DNA from: Nocardia carnea NBRC 14403
Lineage (GTDB): Bacteria > Actinomycetota > Actinomycetes > Mycobacteriales > Mycobacteriaceae
DNA: 64,000 nucleotides
Direction of reading: 5' to 3'
NCBI RefSeq assembly: GCF_000308515.1
Contig: NZ_BAFV01000013.1
Location: 186,001 to 250,000, forward strand
In this document: positions 7,769 to 16,744 of the stretch, piece after piece
Numbering within the stretch: the stretch's first letter is position 1
How the letters are laid out: every line of letters begins with the position of its first letter
The notes under the pieces: generated by a model
Databases searched by the model: none
What the model was told of the DNA's origin: nothing
The model's input: only the letters and a program-made list of their open reading frames with translations
Made by a program: the position numbers and the translations under genes

Positions 7769-9808
7769 TCACAGTTCGACCCGCTGGTCCTCCGGCAGGA
7801 ACAGTGCGTCGGTTTCGACCACGCCGAAGGTCCGGTAGAACTCGGCGATATTGCGCACCACCTGATTCACGCGGAACTCGTCGGGGGCATGCGTATCCCC
7901 GTGGAGCAATCGCTCGACGTACTCCGGTGTCGATTTCGAACGCCAGATCCGGGCATACGACAGGAACATGGTCTGGTAGTCGGGCGGCGATACCCCCGCC
8001 CGCTCCTCGGCTATCCGGAAGGCGGTCAACGCGATCTGCAGACCGCGCAGATCGGCGAGGTTCTCACCGACGGTCAGTTCGCCGTTGACATGCTGGTCCG
8101 GCGCGAGACCCTCCGGCACCAGCGCGTTGTACTGGTCGACGAGTTGTTTCGACTTGGCGTCGAAGGCGGTGCGATCGGCCGGGGTCCACCAGTCCCGCTG
8201 GTTACCGTCACCGTCGAACTTCGACCCCTGATCGTCGAAGCCGTGCCCGATCTCGTGTCCGATCACCGCACCCACCCCGCCGTAGTTGACCGCGGGCACA
8301 GCGTCCTTGTCGAAGAACGGCGGCTGTAGGAACGCGGCCGGGAAGACGATCTCGTTCGCGGTGGGGGAGTAGTAGGCGTTCACCGTCTGCGGTGAGGCAC
8401 TCCACTCCGATTTGTCCACCGGTTCCCCGAGCCGATCGAACGCCCGCTTCACTTCGAAATCGTTGATGGCACGCAGGGATTCGATCAATTTCCCGCGGGT
8501 GACCGTCAACTTCGAATAGTCCACCCACTTGTCGGGGTAGCCGAGCTTCAGGCCGATCTTGTCCAATTTCTCGATCGACGCCTGCCGCGTCTCCGGCGAC
8601 ATCCAGGTCGAATTCGTGAAGTTCTCCCGGTAGGCGGCCGTCAGGTCGTCGACCATGACCTGCACCCGCTCCTTGGCTTCCGGCGGGAAGTACTTCTCCA
8701 CATACAGCTTGCCGAGCTGTTCGCCGAGATTGCCGTCCACCGTGCCGACCGCGGATTTCCACAACTCGGGCCGTTGCTGCAGACCGGACATGATCCGGCC
8801 GTTGAAATCGAAATTGGCGTCCGACAGTTCCTTGGGCAGGAACCGGGCGTAGGTCTGCAGAACCGCCAGTTTGAGATATTCGCGCCACACCGCGATATCG
8901 GTGGCGGCCCAGATCTTGCCGGCCTCGGTGACGAAGGACGGCTGGTTCACCACCAGTTTCGCGAACAGGTCGCGGGGGCGGTCGGTGATCCCCGCCAGCC
9001 AGGGCTCCCAGTCGTACTCCGGCGCCAGCCCGGTGGCTTCCGCCCAGGTCATCAGGTTGTAGGTGGCCTCGGTATCGCGGTTGCGCACATTGTCCCAGTG
9101 GGCGGCGGCGATCCGGGTCTCCAGATCGACCTGCCGGGCGGCGATCGCCGCGGGATCGGGGAGGCCCGCGCCCTTGGCGAGGCGTTCCAGATAGGTCCGG
9201 TAACCGGCGAGTTCCTCGGCGAACTGCGGATCGCGATAGTACTGCTCGTTCAGGCCGGTTCCGGACTGGCCGATCGACGCGATATAGGCCGAGGAATTCT
9301 TCCGGTCGATACTGACCCCGATACCGATCAGCCCGCCGATCGGCAGCCGCCCCATCACCTCCGCGAGGGCCGGCTTGTCCTTCGCGGCATCGATCTCGGC
9401 GAACATCGAATCCAGCGGCGTCAACCCGAGCTGTTCGATTTCGTCGAGGTTCATCCGGGCGTCGTACAGATCGCGGATCTGCTGGGCTTCGCTACCCGGC
9501 TCCGGATCGCTGATGCTCTCGACGATCTCGCGCAGTTGCGCCTGGGTGCGCTCCGCGGCCTCGCTGAACGCACCGTACGAGGTCTTGTCCGGCGGCAGCT
9601 GGTACTCACGCAGCCATTTGCCGTTGACGTGCCGATACAGATCGTCCTGCGGCCGGACCGCCGGGTCCGAGCCGTCCATGTCCACGCTGACCAGCCGCAC
9701 CGGCTCGTCCTCGGAACAGGAGACCAGCCATGCGGCCGCGGGCACCAGTCCCAGCGCGACCAGGAACGAGCGGCGATCGAGCGCCACCCGACGATCCGAA
9801 GACTTCAA
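7769..9808 (-). CDS. M13 family zinc metallopeptidase, Tat-type lipoprotein
   Basis: A neprilysin/PepO-type endopeptidase of 679 residues. Zinc ligands are visible as HEIGH (518-522) in a GHEIGHGFDDQGSKFDGDGN context, and Glu 582 in GENLADLRG, matching the family's ENxxDxGG motif. Upstream, NAYYSPTANEIVFPAAFLQP is the substrate-binding stretch typical of M13. The N-terminus carries a twin-arginine-like DRRSFLVALG, a hydrophobic run and the lipobox LVSC, so the protein is probably exported, lipidated and anchored on the outer face of the membrane. The TTG at 9808-9806 is preferred because GGGGAGAGAG lies upstream and it leaves a short n-region; the frame stays open to 10060 without family sequence. 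It is divergent from the rplN operon and not obviously linked to either neighbour. Confidence 0.9.
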   Translation of the reverse strand: MKSSDRRVALDRRSFLVALGLVPAAAWLVSCSEDEPVRLVSVDMDGSDPAVRPQDDLYRHVNGKWLREYQLPPDKTSYGAFSEAAERTQAQLREIVESISDPEPGSEAQQIRDLYDARMNLDEIEQLGLTPLDSMFAEIDAAKDKPALAEVMGRLPIGGLIGIGVSIDRKNSSAYIASIGQSGTGLNEQYYRDPQFAEELAGYRTYLERLAKGAGLPDPAAIAARQVDLETRIAAAHWDNVRNRDTEATYNLMTWAEATGLAPEYDWEPWLAGITDRPRDLFAKLVVNQPSFVTEAGKIWAATDIAVWREYLKLAVLQTYARFLPKELSDANFDFNGRIMSGLQQRPELWKSAVGTVDGNLGEQLGKLYVEKYFPPEAKERVQVMVDDLTAAYRENFTNSTWMSPETRQASIEKLDKIGLKLGYPDKWVDYSKLTVTRGKLIESLRAINDFEVKRAFDRLGEPVDKSEWSASPQTVNAYYSPTANEIVFPAAFLQPPFFDKDAVPAVNYGGVGAVIGHEIGHGFDDQGSKFDGDGNQRDWWTPADRTAFDAKSKQLVDQYNALVPEGLAPDQHVNGELTVGENLADLRGLQIALTAFRIAEERAGVSPPDYQTMFLSYARIWRSKSTPEYVERLLHGDTHAPDEFRVNQVVRNIAEFYRTFGVVETDALFLPEDQRVEL

Positions 9809-9940
9809 CAGAACTCTCTCCCCGATGCGGGACCCGCACCTCGCTAGGCGAACCGGCCTCATGAGGCTACCGGCGGGTTCCGGCGTCGTCGCGCCGGACG
9901 CCGCGCACCACCCCGATTTCTCTCCGAGCTGCGGGTTCGC

Positions 9941-9958
9941 TATCCTTGACCGGTTGCC
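9941..9958 (+). promoter_or_regulatory. Promoter -10 and start region of rplN operon
   Basis: TATCCT at 9941-9946 fits an actinobacterial -10 element. It is followed after one base by GACCGGTTGCC (9948-9958), which recurs exactly after the TACACT hexamer upstream of rpsH. A weak -35-like TTCTCT lies 17 bp upstream. Transcription from here would give a leader of about 160 nt before rplN. The shared motif supports a common growth-linked promoter type; the assignment is inference. Confidence 0.5.
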
Positions 9959-10113
9959 TGCGGGCCCCGAGCCCGCGATTCGGCCACGAACCCCCGGCGG
10001 TTGATCGTATAGATCAGATGAAACCGCTGGTAGGCGTGCGTTCGGGTGGTAACAGACCATGCCCGTCGGGTCGGCAATCCGGCGTGCTTTACGTCCAGGT
10101 CGAGGAGGCTGAA

Positions 10114-10482
10114 GTGATTCAGCAGGAGTCGCGGCTGCGCGTCGCCGACAACACGGGTGCCAAGGAGATTCTCTGCATCCGCGTTCTCGGTGGTTCGTCG
10201 CGCCGCTATGCCGGTATCGGCGATGTCATCGTCGCCACTGTGAAAGACGCGATCCCCGGCGGCAACGTCAAACGGGGTGACGTCGTGAAGGCCGTCGTGG
10301 TGCGCACCACCAAGGAACGGCGCCGTCCGGATGGTTCCTACATCCGTTTCGACGAGAACGCCGCCGTGCTCATCAAGCCGGACAACGACCCGCGTGGCAC
10401 CCGCATCTTCGGCCCGGTCGGCCGCGAGCTGCGCGACAAGAAGTTCATGAAGATCGTTTCGCTGGCCCCGGAGGTGCTCTGA
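10114..10482 (+). CDS. rplN: 50S ribosomal protein L14
   Basis: A 122-residue L14, full length. It begins [18 protein letters not shown] and contains the [13 protein letters not shown] stretch and the C-terminal [24 protein letters not shown]14 binds 23S rRNA near the L19 site and the 30S interface. The GTG at 10114 has a strong GAGGAGG 5-11 bases upstream; the frame is open upstream to 9946, but that part is leader. First gene of a four-gene unit with rplX one base after its stop. Confidence 0.97.
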   Translation: MIQQESRLRVADNTGAKEILCIRVLGGSSRRYAGIGDVIVATVKDAIPGGNVKRGDVVKAVVVRTTKERRRPDGSYIRFDENAAVLIKPDNDPRGTRIFGPVGRELRDKKFMKIVSLAPEVL

Positions 10483-10483
10483 C

Positions 10484-10801
10484 ATGAAGGTGCACAAGGG
10501 CGATACCGTGCTCGTCGTCTCGGGTAAGGACAAGGGCGCCAAGGGTAAGGTCATCCAGGCCTTCCCGCAGCAGAACCGGATCCTGGTCGAGGGCGTGAAC
10601 CGGATCAAGAAGCATGTCGCGAACTCCGCGAACCTGCGCGGCGCGTCGTCGGGCGGCATCGTTACCCAGGAGGCGCCCATCCACGTGTCCAACGTGATGG
10701 TCGTCGACTCCGACGGTAATCCGACCCGGATCGGCTACCGCACCGACGAAGAAACCGGCAAGCGGGTTCGGATCTCCCGTAAGAACGGGAAGGACATCTG
10801 A
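10484..10801 (+). CDS. rplX: 50S ribosomal protein L24
   Basis: 105 residues, with the KOW motif [19 protein letters not shown] at the N-terminus and the usual NRIKKHV and [10 protein letters not shown] segments. L24 starts assembly of the large subunit by binding the 5' part of 23S rRNA. It is separated from rplN and rplE by a single base on each side, so translation is tightly coupled. Confidence 0.97.
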   Translation: MKVHKGDTVLVVSGKDKGAKGKVIQAFPQQNRILVEGVNRIKKHVANSANLRGASSGGIVTQEAPIHVSNVMVVDSDGNPTRIGYRTDEETGKRVRISRKNGKDI

Positions 10802-10802
10802 T

Positions 10803-11366
10803 ATGACCACCACTGAGAAGATCCAGCCGCGGCTGAAGGTGCGCTACCGCGAGGAAATCAAGGACGCGCTGAACAGCGAGTTCGAGTACGCCAACGTCAT
10901 GCAGATCCCGGGCGTGGTCAAGGTCGTCGTGAACATGGGTGTCGGCGACGCCGCCCGCGACGCCAAACTGATCAACGGCGCGATCGACGACCTGGCGCTG
11001 ATCACCGGACAGAAGCCGCAGATCCGCAAGGCCACCAAGTCCATCGCGCAGTTCAAACTGCGTGAGGGTATGCCGATCGGCGCGAAGGTCACCCTGCGCG
11101 GCGACCGGATGTGGGAGTTCCTGGACCGCCTGGTCTCGATCGCCCTGCCCCGTATCCGCGACTTCCGTGGCCTGTCGCCCAAGCAGTTCGACGGCAACGG
11201 CAACTACACGTTCGGCCTGAGCGAGCAGTCGATGTTCCACGAGATCGATGTGGACAAGATCGACCGTCCGCGCGGTATGGACATCACCGTTGTTACCACC
11301 GCGACCAACAACGACGAAGGCCGTGCCCTGCTGAAGCACCTCGGCTTCCCGTTCAAGGAGAACTGA
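10803..11366 (+). CDS. rplE: 50S ribosomal protein L5
   Basis: 187 residues, normal for the family. [31 protein letters not shown] and the C-terminal [20 protein letters not shown] are typical. L5 binds 5S rRNA and forms a bridge to the small subunit. Coupled to rplX upstream; rpsN starts three bases after its stop. Confidence 0.97.
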   Translation: MTTTEKIQPRLKVRYREEIKDALNSEFEYANVMQIPGVVKVVVNMGVGDAARDAKLINGAIDDLALITGQKPQIRKATKSIAQFKLREGMPIGAKVTLRGDRMWEFLDRLVSIALPRIRDFRGLSPKQFDGNGNYTFGLSEQSMFHEIDVDKIDRPRGMDITVVTTATNNDEGRALLKHLGFPFKEN

Positions 11367-11369
11367 GAC

Positions 11370-11555
11370 ATGGCCAAGAAAGCACTGGTCAACAAGGCCA
11401 ACCGCAAGCCGAAGTTCGCTGTCCGCGCCTACACCCGCTGCCAGCGCTGCGGCCGGCCGCACGCGGTGTACCGCAAGTTCGGCCTGTGCCGTGTGTGCCT
11501 GCGCGAGATGGCGCACCGCGGCGAGCTGCCGGGCGTGCACAAGAGCTCCTGGTGA
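11370..11555 (+). CDS. rpsN: 30S ribosomal protein S14, zinc-binding type
   Basis: A 61-residue S14 of the short C+ (type Z) class, with CxxC pairs in RCQRCGRPH and LCRVCLREM that bind zinc. It sits in the head of the 30S subunit. It ends [10 protein letters not shown]. In most actinobacteria rpsH follows directly; here a terminator follows and rpsH lies more than 10 kb away. The last 33 coding bases plus two are nearly duplicated at the end of the MFS gene at 21219-21253. Confidence 0.97.
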   Translation: MAKKALVNKANRKPKFAVRAYTRCQRCGRPHAVYRKFGLCRVCLREMAHRGELPGVHKSSW

Positions 11556-11557
11556 GC
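11523..11557 (+). repeat. Direct repeat, left copy (3' end of rpsN)
   Basis: These 35 bases covering the last 11 codons and stop of rpsN match 21219-21253 at 32 positions. The last 23 bases (11535-11557) are identical. Both copies are read in the same frame, encoding [10 protein letters not shown] here and DLPEVHKSSW there. A repeated gene 3' end is what site-specific integration into a gene end leaves, but no integrase gene is seen between the copies. Confidence 0.85.
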
Positions 11558-11599
11558 TGATCCCGGGCGGCACTGTCCGACCGGGATCCCACACCACTG

Positions 11600-11631
11600 A
11601 AAAGGACCCGAGCTACGGCTCGGGTCCTTTT
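11600..11631. terminator. Strong bidirectional terminator after rpsN
   Basis: AAAAGGACCCGAGC (11600-11613) and GCTCGGGTCCTTTT (11618-11631) form a perfect 14-bp stem around the tetraloop TACG, with T residues at the end and A residues at the start. It ends the rplN unit on one side and the convergent methyltransferase operon on the other. Confidence 0.9.
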
Positions 11632-11684
11632 CGCGCTTGTGGGCCGTCGGCCGCTTCGCCATATGCGGCGAAGGCTCTTCGGCC

Positions 11685-12377
11685 TCATACCCATACCGAC
11701 GCCATGGTGAACGGGTGGCCGCGCAGGTGTGCCCATTTGGGCTTCGCGGCTATCCAGGTGTCATCGATCGCGGATTCGGTCAGTTCGGCGAGCTGCCAAC
11801 CGGCCTCGACACCCGCGGTTACATGGTCGCTGAGACGGTGCAAATGTGTGGAGATGGTCAGTGGCTCGCCAGAGGGGCTGGTGTAGTGCGTGGGCATACC
11901 GGTCACCATCATGAATTGCGGGTGGTAGCTGACCGAGACGTATACGCCCCTCGGGCCCGCGAGCCGGCGGGCTTCGGTGTAGAGCGGTGCGAGATCGGGC
12001 AGGTGCTCGTCGATCAGGCAGGCGATGACGAGATCGTAGGATCCGCCCGGCAACCCGGTCGCGCGAACATCACCATGTGTGAGGGAGGAATGTATCCCGC
12101 GCGCCCGGGCGCGCGCGAGCATCCCTTCGCTGAGGTCGATTCCGTCGATGGTGGCCGGACTGCGTTCGCGCAGCCATTCAGCGGTGCGGCCGGTACCGCA
12201 GCCCAAATCCGCTGCGCGGCGGACCTGGTCCCAGCGCGGCCGGTCCAGACGATTCAGCAGAGCCCGATCCATATCGTCGAGGACGGACTGCTCGTAGGTC
12301 GGAGCCCAGCCGTCGTATCCCGTGGCGACGTCGACGGCGCGATAACGGCGTCGATCGAAATCGGCGAGGTCCGGCAT
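11685..12377 (-). CDS. SAM-dependent methyltransferase (class I)
   Basis: 230 residues with a Rossmann-type SAM motif: AADLGCGTGRTAEWL (about residues 55-69), the acidic GIDLSEGML after strand 2, GDVRATGLP, and SYDLVIACL for motif IV. The substrate is unknown; the fold belongs to the broad UbiE/small-molecule type. The ATG at 12377 (MPDLADFD) is preferred over the frame opening 12 codons upstream, whose residues look like basic filler. It lies 73 bp behind the TetR gene on the same strand, so it may be the third gene of the hydrolase-TetR-methyltransferase unit. Confidence 0.8.
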   Translation of the reverse strand: MPDLADFDRRRYRAVDVATGYDGWAPTYEQSVLDDMDRALLNRLDRPRWDQVRRAADLGCGTGRTAEWLRERSPATIDGIDLSEGMLARARARGIHSSLTHGDVRATGLPGGSYDLVIACLIDEHLPDLAPLYTEARRLAGPRGVYVSVSYHPQFMMVTGMPTHYTSPSGEPLTISTHLHRLSDHVTAGVEAGWQLAELTESAIDDTWIAAKPKWAHLRGHPFTMASVWV

Positions 12378-12450
12378 GAGGCTTATCCTGCGTCTTCGCC
12401 GGACCGTGTGCAACGGGTTTCCTGATCACTGAGCCGTGTGCCCGGGGCGG

Positions 12451-13050
12451 TCAGGTGCGGAGCAAACCGCTGACGAGCAGTAGCAGCGATTCCTGGGTCT
12501 GACGGCGGGCGGTGTCCTTGTCGGCTGCGTGGGCGACGATCAGGCCGGCTTCGGAGACGGCGCTCAGGATGAGCTGCGCGAGGGTGGGGACGGCGGTGGC
12601 GGTGATCAGGCCGGTGTCGCGGGCACGTTCCAGTTCGGCGGTGATGAGGCCCAGGCCGTGGCGGGCTTCGAGTTCGCGCCAGGCTTCCCAGCCGAGGACA
12701 GCAGGGGCATCGAACAGGGCGATACGGATCATCTCCGGGCGCTGGCAGATCTCCAGGAAGGTGTTCAGGCCGGCGGCCATGGCGGTGAGGATGTCCTCGG
12801 CGGGGGCGGTGCGTAGTACATTCTCGATTTCGGTGGTGATCTCGGTTTCCAGCTGTTCCAGGACCGCGAGGAACAGGCCGCGTTTATCGCCGTAGTGGTG
12901 GTGCAGTGCGCCGCGGGTTACGCCGGCCTCGGTCACCAGTTGCTCCGCGGAGGTACCCGCGAAACCGCGCTCGGTGAACAGGCGGCGGCCGGCTTGTTCG
13001 AGCGCGGCGCGGGTGGTGCGGGAGCGGTCCTCCTGGCTACGGCGTGGCAT
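12451..13050 (-). CDS. TetR family transcriptional regulator
   Basis: 199 residues. The N-terminal helix-turn-helix is clear: RRLFTERGFAGTSAEQLVT then AGVTRGALHHHYGDKRGLF (about residues 22-60). The C-terminal helical part would bind a small ligand that I cannot identify. The start overlaps the end of the upstream hydrolase gene by 14 bases, so the two are translationally coupled. The palindrome at 13937-13957, in front of the hydrolase, is the natural candidate operator, which would make the operon self-repressed. Confidence 0.88.
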   Translation of the reverse strand: MPRRSQEDRSRTTRAALEQAGRRLFTERGFAGTSAEQLVTEAGVTRGALHHHYGDKRGLFLAVLEQLETEITTEIENVLRTAPAEDILTAMAAGLNTFLEICQRPEMIRIALFDAPAVLGWEAWRELEARHGLGLITAELERARDTGLITATAVPTLAQLILSAVSEAGLIVAHAADKDTARRQTQESLLLLVSGLLRT

Positions 13051-13903
13051 GCAGCCGAGTGAACTCCAGAATTCGTCCGGCGAGCAACTCGGGCTGGTCT
13101 TCCGGGATCAGCGTGTAGGAATCGTCGATCAGGTCGAGAGTGGCATCGGGTAGATCGCGGACGAGACGTTCGGCGTAGGAGACCGGGAACAGCCGGTCCT
13201 CGCGGGCCCAGACGACGAGTACCGGCACCGTCACCGAATCGAATCGGGTGGCGGCATCGAGGGTGTAGCGGCGCCGCGCGTGCTGTAGGAAGCGGCGCAG
13301 GTCGGCGCGGATGGCTGCCGATTCACGGCTGGGCCGGAGATAGGAATCGACGGTCTCGGGTGGGATCGGGCGTTTGCTCAACCAGCCCAGCGCGATCGGC
13401 AGGCGCTGCAGGAAACGGAATCGCAGCAGTTCGGTGATGAGCCGGACCGATCCCGGCACGCGCGCCAGCGGCGGTAGCAGGGTGAACGGCTGTGGCAGGA
13501 AACTCTCGTAGGAATCGACCGCGGCGAGCACGACACGGCCGATCCGTTCCGGGCGGTGGGTCAGCAGTACCTGGGTGAGGGCGCCGCCGGTGTCGTTGGC
13601 GACGATCGTGACATTCTGCAGGTCGAGATGGTCGAGAAAATCGGCGATGAGACCGGCGACGCCGGTGGGGGTGAGGTCGGCGTCCGGCACCGGGATCGAA
13701 TGCGATCCGAGGGGCCAGTCCGGGACGAGGCAGCGGTAACCTGCCGCCGCGACCGGCGCGACGGTGTGCCGCCACAGGCCGGAGTTGACGAGTAGTCCGT
13801 GGACGAAGACGATCGGTGGCCCGCTGCCGGTATCGCTGTAGCGGATGGCTGCGGTGGGCAAGTGGGCGATATCGATGCGACCGAGGTCGTTGGTGTTCGA
13901 CAT
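13037..13903 (-). CDS. Alpha/beta hydrolase with Asp in nucleophile position
   Basis: 288 residues. FVHGLLVNSGLWR is the oxyanion-loop HG segment. The nucleophile elbow reads VANDTGGAL, so Asp stands where lipases have Ser, as in haloalkane dehalogenases and epoxide hydrolases. VVWAREDRLFP carries the usual acid. The conserved C-terminal His is not seen: the segment normally reading GHxxxxExP is SYTLIPEDQPE, with Tyr at the expected place. It may therefore not be a normal hydrolase, or another His is used. GGAGG precedes the ATG. First gene of a unit with the TetR regulator. Confidence 0.82.
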   Translation of the reverse strand: MSNTNDLGRIDIAHLPTAAIRYSDTGSGPPIVFVHGLLVNSGLWRHTVAPVAAAGYRCLVPDWPLGSHSIPVPDADLTPTGVAGLIADFLDHLDLQNVTIVANDTGGALTQVLLTHRPERIGRVVLAAVDSYESFLPQPFTLLPPLARVPGSVRLITELLRFRFLQRLPIALGWLSKRPIPPETVDSYLRPSRESAAIRADLRRFLQHARRRYTLDAATRFDSVTVPVLVVWAREDRLFPVSYAERLVRDLPDATLDLIDDSYTLIPEDQPELLAGRILEFTRLHATP

Positions 13904-13936
13904 ATTTCCTCCGGGGTCGGTTCCACATCGATAGTT

Positions 13937-13957
13937 ACATACATGCCGTATGTATGT
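13937..13957. promoter_or_regulatory. Perfect palindrome, probable TetR operator
   Basis: ACATACAT (13937-13944) and ATGTATGT (13950-13957) are exact inverted repeats around a 5-base spacer, 34 bp upstream of the hydrolase ATG. Size and position fit binding of a TetR dimer, most simply the one encoded in the same operon. Confidence 0.65.
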
Positions 13958-14046
13958 CTACGGGTGCTGTGTCGCTCCGGGGTCCGGCATGCCTCATGGG
14001 GGAAGCGCCGGTGACCGGCTGTTGTCCGATGCCGGAAACAACAGGA

Positions 14047-15414
14047 TCAGGCGAAGTGGGATTTGTAGATCTGACCGTGCACGCCGACCGTGCGGTCCAC
14101 GACCTGGGAGACGGTGAAGTCCGCCGCCGCCGAGAGATAGGCGTACGCGGTGGCGCGGTCCATACCCTTTTCCTGCTCGAGGAAGTCGAGTGCGTTGACC
14201 ACTGCGCGGCGCATGGCGATATCCAGATCACCGGACTGGCCGCCCAGCGAACCGTCCGGATCGGAGAGGCCGATCGGGATCCAGGCCTCCTCGGTTTCCC
14301 CGAACGGGTAGGTGTAGGCGACCTCCGGCGCGTCCCCGGATCCCGGTTTGCAGACGGTGAGCCGGAAGGTGCCGCGCAACGAGCCCTCCATCGCGGTGAG
14401 CGCGGCTTCGCCGTCGCCCATGGCCATATGCGGGTCGCCGACATAGAACAGTGCGCCTTCGGCGAAAACCGGGAGATAGAAGGCGGATCCCGCACCCAGC
14501 AGGCGGATATCGATATTGCCGCCGCCACGGGTCGGGGGAATCGAATTGGCCGAGGCCGCTTTCGGATCGGTGTCGGGCGAGAAGGCCACGCCCATCATGC
14601 CCATGAAGGGCCGTAGCGGGAAGCGGACCTTTGCCTCGCCGTACGGCATAACGCCCAGACCTTCCTCGATGGCGGTGAAGGTGGAGATATTGCCGTAATC
14701 GCGCGGATCGTCGGCGGAGCGGCCGTCGGTCGATATCGGCGGCATCACCTCTGCCAGTGAGATACCGGCGGGAGCCTCGCCTTTCGCCGTCCGGGCCAAG
14801 GCGCCCTTGCCGTGCCGGCTCGAGACCACGCCGTACGGCACGCGCGGGACTGCATCGAGGGTTTCGATCTTCAGGACATCGCCCGGCCGGGCGCCCTCGA
14901 CGAATACCGGACCGGTGACGATATGCGGGCCGTCGGTATCGAAATCCCGCGGCGTCCGGTCGTAACCCTCGGCGATGGCGACGGCATCGGCCAGTACATC
15001 GCCTTTCGCGACGCCCTCGGCACCGAAGTACGCCACCGGGTCCCGGCCCTGGTCTTCGAGGATGCCTTCGTGCGATACGGCGTCGATGGTGACCGTCTCG
15101 CCGGATTTCATCCGCAGCACTTCTGTGCTGTGGATATTGGGGACATAACCCCACAGCACCTGTTCCACTTCCGAGCGCAGGTAGTGGTCGCCGGGGATAT
15201 CGCCCTGGCCGGGTTGCAGGATCGGTACGCCGCCGGTGTATGGCCGGGCAGTCGGGGAGCCCGAGACGGAGTTGGCCGCGGTGTCCGTGGCGCAGGAGGT
15301 GGCCGCGGCCGCGGCGCCGACCGCTCCGACAGCGGCGGCCGCGCGGAGAAACCCTCGCCTGCCCAGTCCGCGCGTGAGGGTTTCGGCCGCGGCGCGGGCG
15401 TAGGAATCGGTCAT
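14047..15414 (-). CDS. Acetamidase/formamidase family protein with Tat lipoprotein signal
   Basis: 455 residues. The N-terminus has GRRGFLRAAAAVGAVG and a cysteine in ATSC, a twin-arginine signal with a lipobox, so it should be exported and possibly lipidated. The body matches the acetamidase/formamidase fold: VTIDAVSHEG, GPVFVEGARPGDVLKIE, the long middle segment with GNIDIR, and FYVGDPHMAMGDGEAALTAME. The family hydrolyses short amides, but export is unusual for an assimilatory amidase, so the substrate is open. ATG 15414 follows GGAGG; the frame continues upstream to 15756 without family sequence. Confidence 0.85.
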   Translation of the reverse strand: MTDSYARAAAETLTRGLGRRGFLRAAAAVGAVGAAAAATSCATDTAANSVSGSPTARPYTGGVPILQPGQGDIPGDHYLRSEVEQVLWGYVPNIHSTEVLRMKSGETVTIDAVSHEGILEDQGRDPVAYFGAEGVAKGDVLADAVAIAEGYDRTPRDFDTDGPHIVTGPVFVEGARPGDVLKIETLDAVPRVPYGVVSSRHGKGALARTAKGEAPAGISLAEVMPPISTDGRSADDPRDYGNISTFTAIEEGLGVMPYGEAKVRFPLRPFMGMMGVAFSPDTDPKAASANSIPPTRGGGNIDIRLLGAGSAFYLPVFAEGALFYVGDPHMAMGDGEAALTAMEGSLRGTFRLTVCKPGSGDAPEVAYTYPFGETEEAWIPIGLSDPDGSLGGQSGDLDIAMRRAVVNALDFLEQEKGMDRATAYAYLSAAADFTVSQVVDRTVGVHGQIYKSHFA

Positions 15415-15635
15415 GGGGCACCTCCGGATCAGGCTGGTCGAGCGTCCGAAAGGTATCGAGCCGAGGTTTCGTGGCCGTTTCTGTTCTGTGTCGATGGAGT
15501 ATGACGCTCGCGCGCGGCCGGTTCCCGGGGTGCCGGGGTCTGGGCGCGGTCGCTGTCCGATAGCTGTCGCGATGCGATCCGGATCGTTCCCAGTGCCGGA
15601 ATCGTCCCGGTTGTCCCGGTGTGGAAATAGCCCCC

Positions 15636-15641
15636 TAGTAT
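15636..15641 (+). promoter_or_regulatory. -10 element for a leaderless transcript
   Basis: TAGTAT ends 8 bases before the GTG at 15650. This spacing is what a leaderless actinobacterial message shows, with transcription starting at or next to the start codon. It supports the small membrane-protein gene, which has no ribosome binding site. Confidence 0.4.
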
Positions 15642-15649
15642 CGGCGGCT

Positions 15650-16060
15650 GTGAGGAGTATCGGGCGCCCGCCGAACTTGGCGCGGGCTGTCGTTCTGGTA
15701 TTCGCCACCGTGGTAATGACTTTCGGTATCCAGAACTTTTCGAACCCGGAACCCACGCCGCCCGGGAAGCTTTCGTTCGTCCACTCGGTGGTCGCGATCC
15801 ACGAACCGGTCGGTTACGTCCTCTCGGAGTCCCCGGATACGGGCAGCCAGACCGTGCACTGTCCTTTCCGCTGTGTCCGTGCTCCGGCCGTTCGCCCGCG
15901 GGTGGGCTCTCTCTGGTACCCGGCCCTGTTGATCGCCGGACTGCTGATCGCGGGTGCGTATTACCGCCGATGGGACGACCGGCCTCGCGCTGCCGGCCGA
16001 ACTGCCACCGGGGCAGTGGGCCCGGAGTTGTTGCTACACCTCTGCGTCTGCCGGCGCTGA
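15650..16060 (+). CDS. Small putative membrane protein, unknown function
   Basis: 136 residues, not recognised. Two hydrophobic stretches are seen, ARAVVLVFATVVMTFGI near residues 11-27 and SLWYPALLIAGLLIAGAYY near residues 85-103, consistent with two membrane helices and an exported loop of about 55 residues that contains two Cys (HCPFRC). The frame is open upstream to 15413, but the GTG at 15650 lies 8 bases after a good -10. The gene could be spurious; the two helices and promoter are the only support. Confidence 0.45.
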   Translation: MRSIGRPPNLARAVVLVFATVVMTFGIQNFSNPEPTPPGKLSFVHSVVAIHEPVGYVLSESPDTGSQTVHCPFRCVRAPAVRPRVGSLWYPALLIAGLLIAGAYYRRWDDRPRAAGRTATGAVGPELLLHLCVCRR

Positions 16061-16345
16061 CGGTCCATTGGTGGACGTAGCTCGTCCACCGACGCATGAG
16101 CCCTGTAGTCCAGGCTCCGCCGGCAGCGCGTGCGCCGATCGGTGGCCGGGAAACGCTGCGGGGCGGACGTGTTCAGCCCGGCCGTGTGCGTGACCACGGG
16201 TAATTGCCGACGAGAAGGGGCGGCCATTGCTTCCGGTTCACCCGAAAAGCGTCACCGGGCGTCCCATTCGTGTCGGCGGTGCCGCCGTCGGCCCGAATCC
16301 GTCAGTGCAACAACACTTTGCACCACAAATCAGGAGATACTTTTC

Positions 16346-16681
16346 GTGAGAATCCGCACACCTCTGATCACTCTCGCCGTTCCGCTCGGCTGTCTGGTCT
16401 TCGGGGCCGGTACTGCCTCGGCGGTGACGACGGAGCAGGCGCCGAATACGGTCACGGTGAACTTCACCGACGTGGAGGCGCGCATGATCGATGCGCTGGA
16501 TCTGGGACCGGTGCTGGGTGCGCTGCCGCCCAACTTCACGCCGGAGGCGAAACAGCGTCTGGGGGAGAATCTGGCCGAATACGCCGGTCGTGCCGCGCGG
16601 ACCCCGGGGTCGACGCTATCGGTGATCATCGATCAGCCGGTGGGTGCTCCACCCGGTATCGGCGTGACCGTCATCCCGTGA
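16346..16681 (+). CDS. Small secreted protein, unknown function
   Basis: 111 residues. A Sec signal peptide is clear: MRIRTP, a hydrophobic run LITLAVPLGCLVFGAG, and cleavage expected after TASA. The mature part of about 85 residues has VTVNFTDVEARMIDALD and no recognised domain. GTG 16346 is supported by CAGGAGAT about 8 bases upstream. The 285 bp before it show no further gene. Confidence 0.65.
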   Translation: MRIRTPLITLAVPLGCLVFGAGTASAVTTEQAPNTVTVNFTDVEARMIDALDLGPVLGALPPNFTPEAKQRLGENLAEYAGRAARTPGSTLSVIIDQPVGAPPGIGVTVIP

Positions 16682-16744
16682 TGCGTTGAGTAGAGGCACC
16701 GCTCGGTCCGGGTGGGCCGAGCGGTGCCCGCGGGCGCAGGATGG

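Noticed and set aside
9809..10060. N-terminal extension of the M13 peptidase frame
   Set aside because: It overlaps the divergent rplN promoter region, and the Tat/lipoprotein signal must be near the true N-terminus.
9946..10113. N-terminal extension of the rplN frame
   Set aside because: L14 starts at GTG 10114 with a strong ribosome site; the upstream part is the mRNA leader.
15415..15756. N-terminal extension of the acetamidase frame
   Set aside because: The Tat signal starts at ATG 15414 with GGAGG upstream; the extension would bury the signal.
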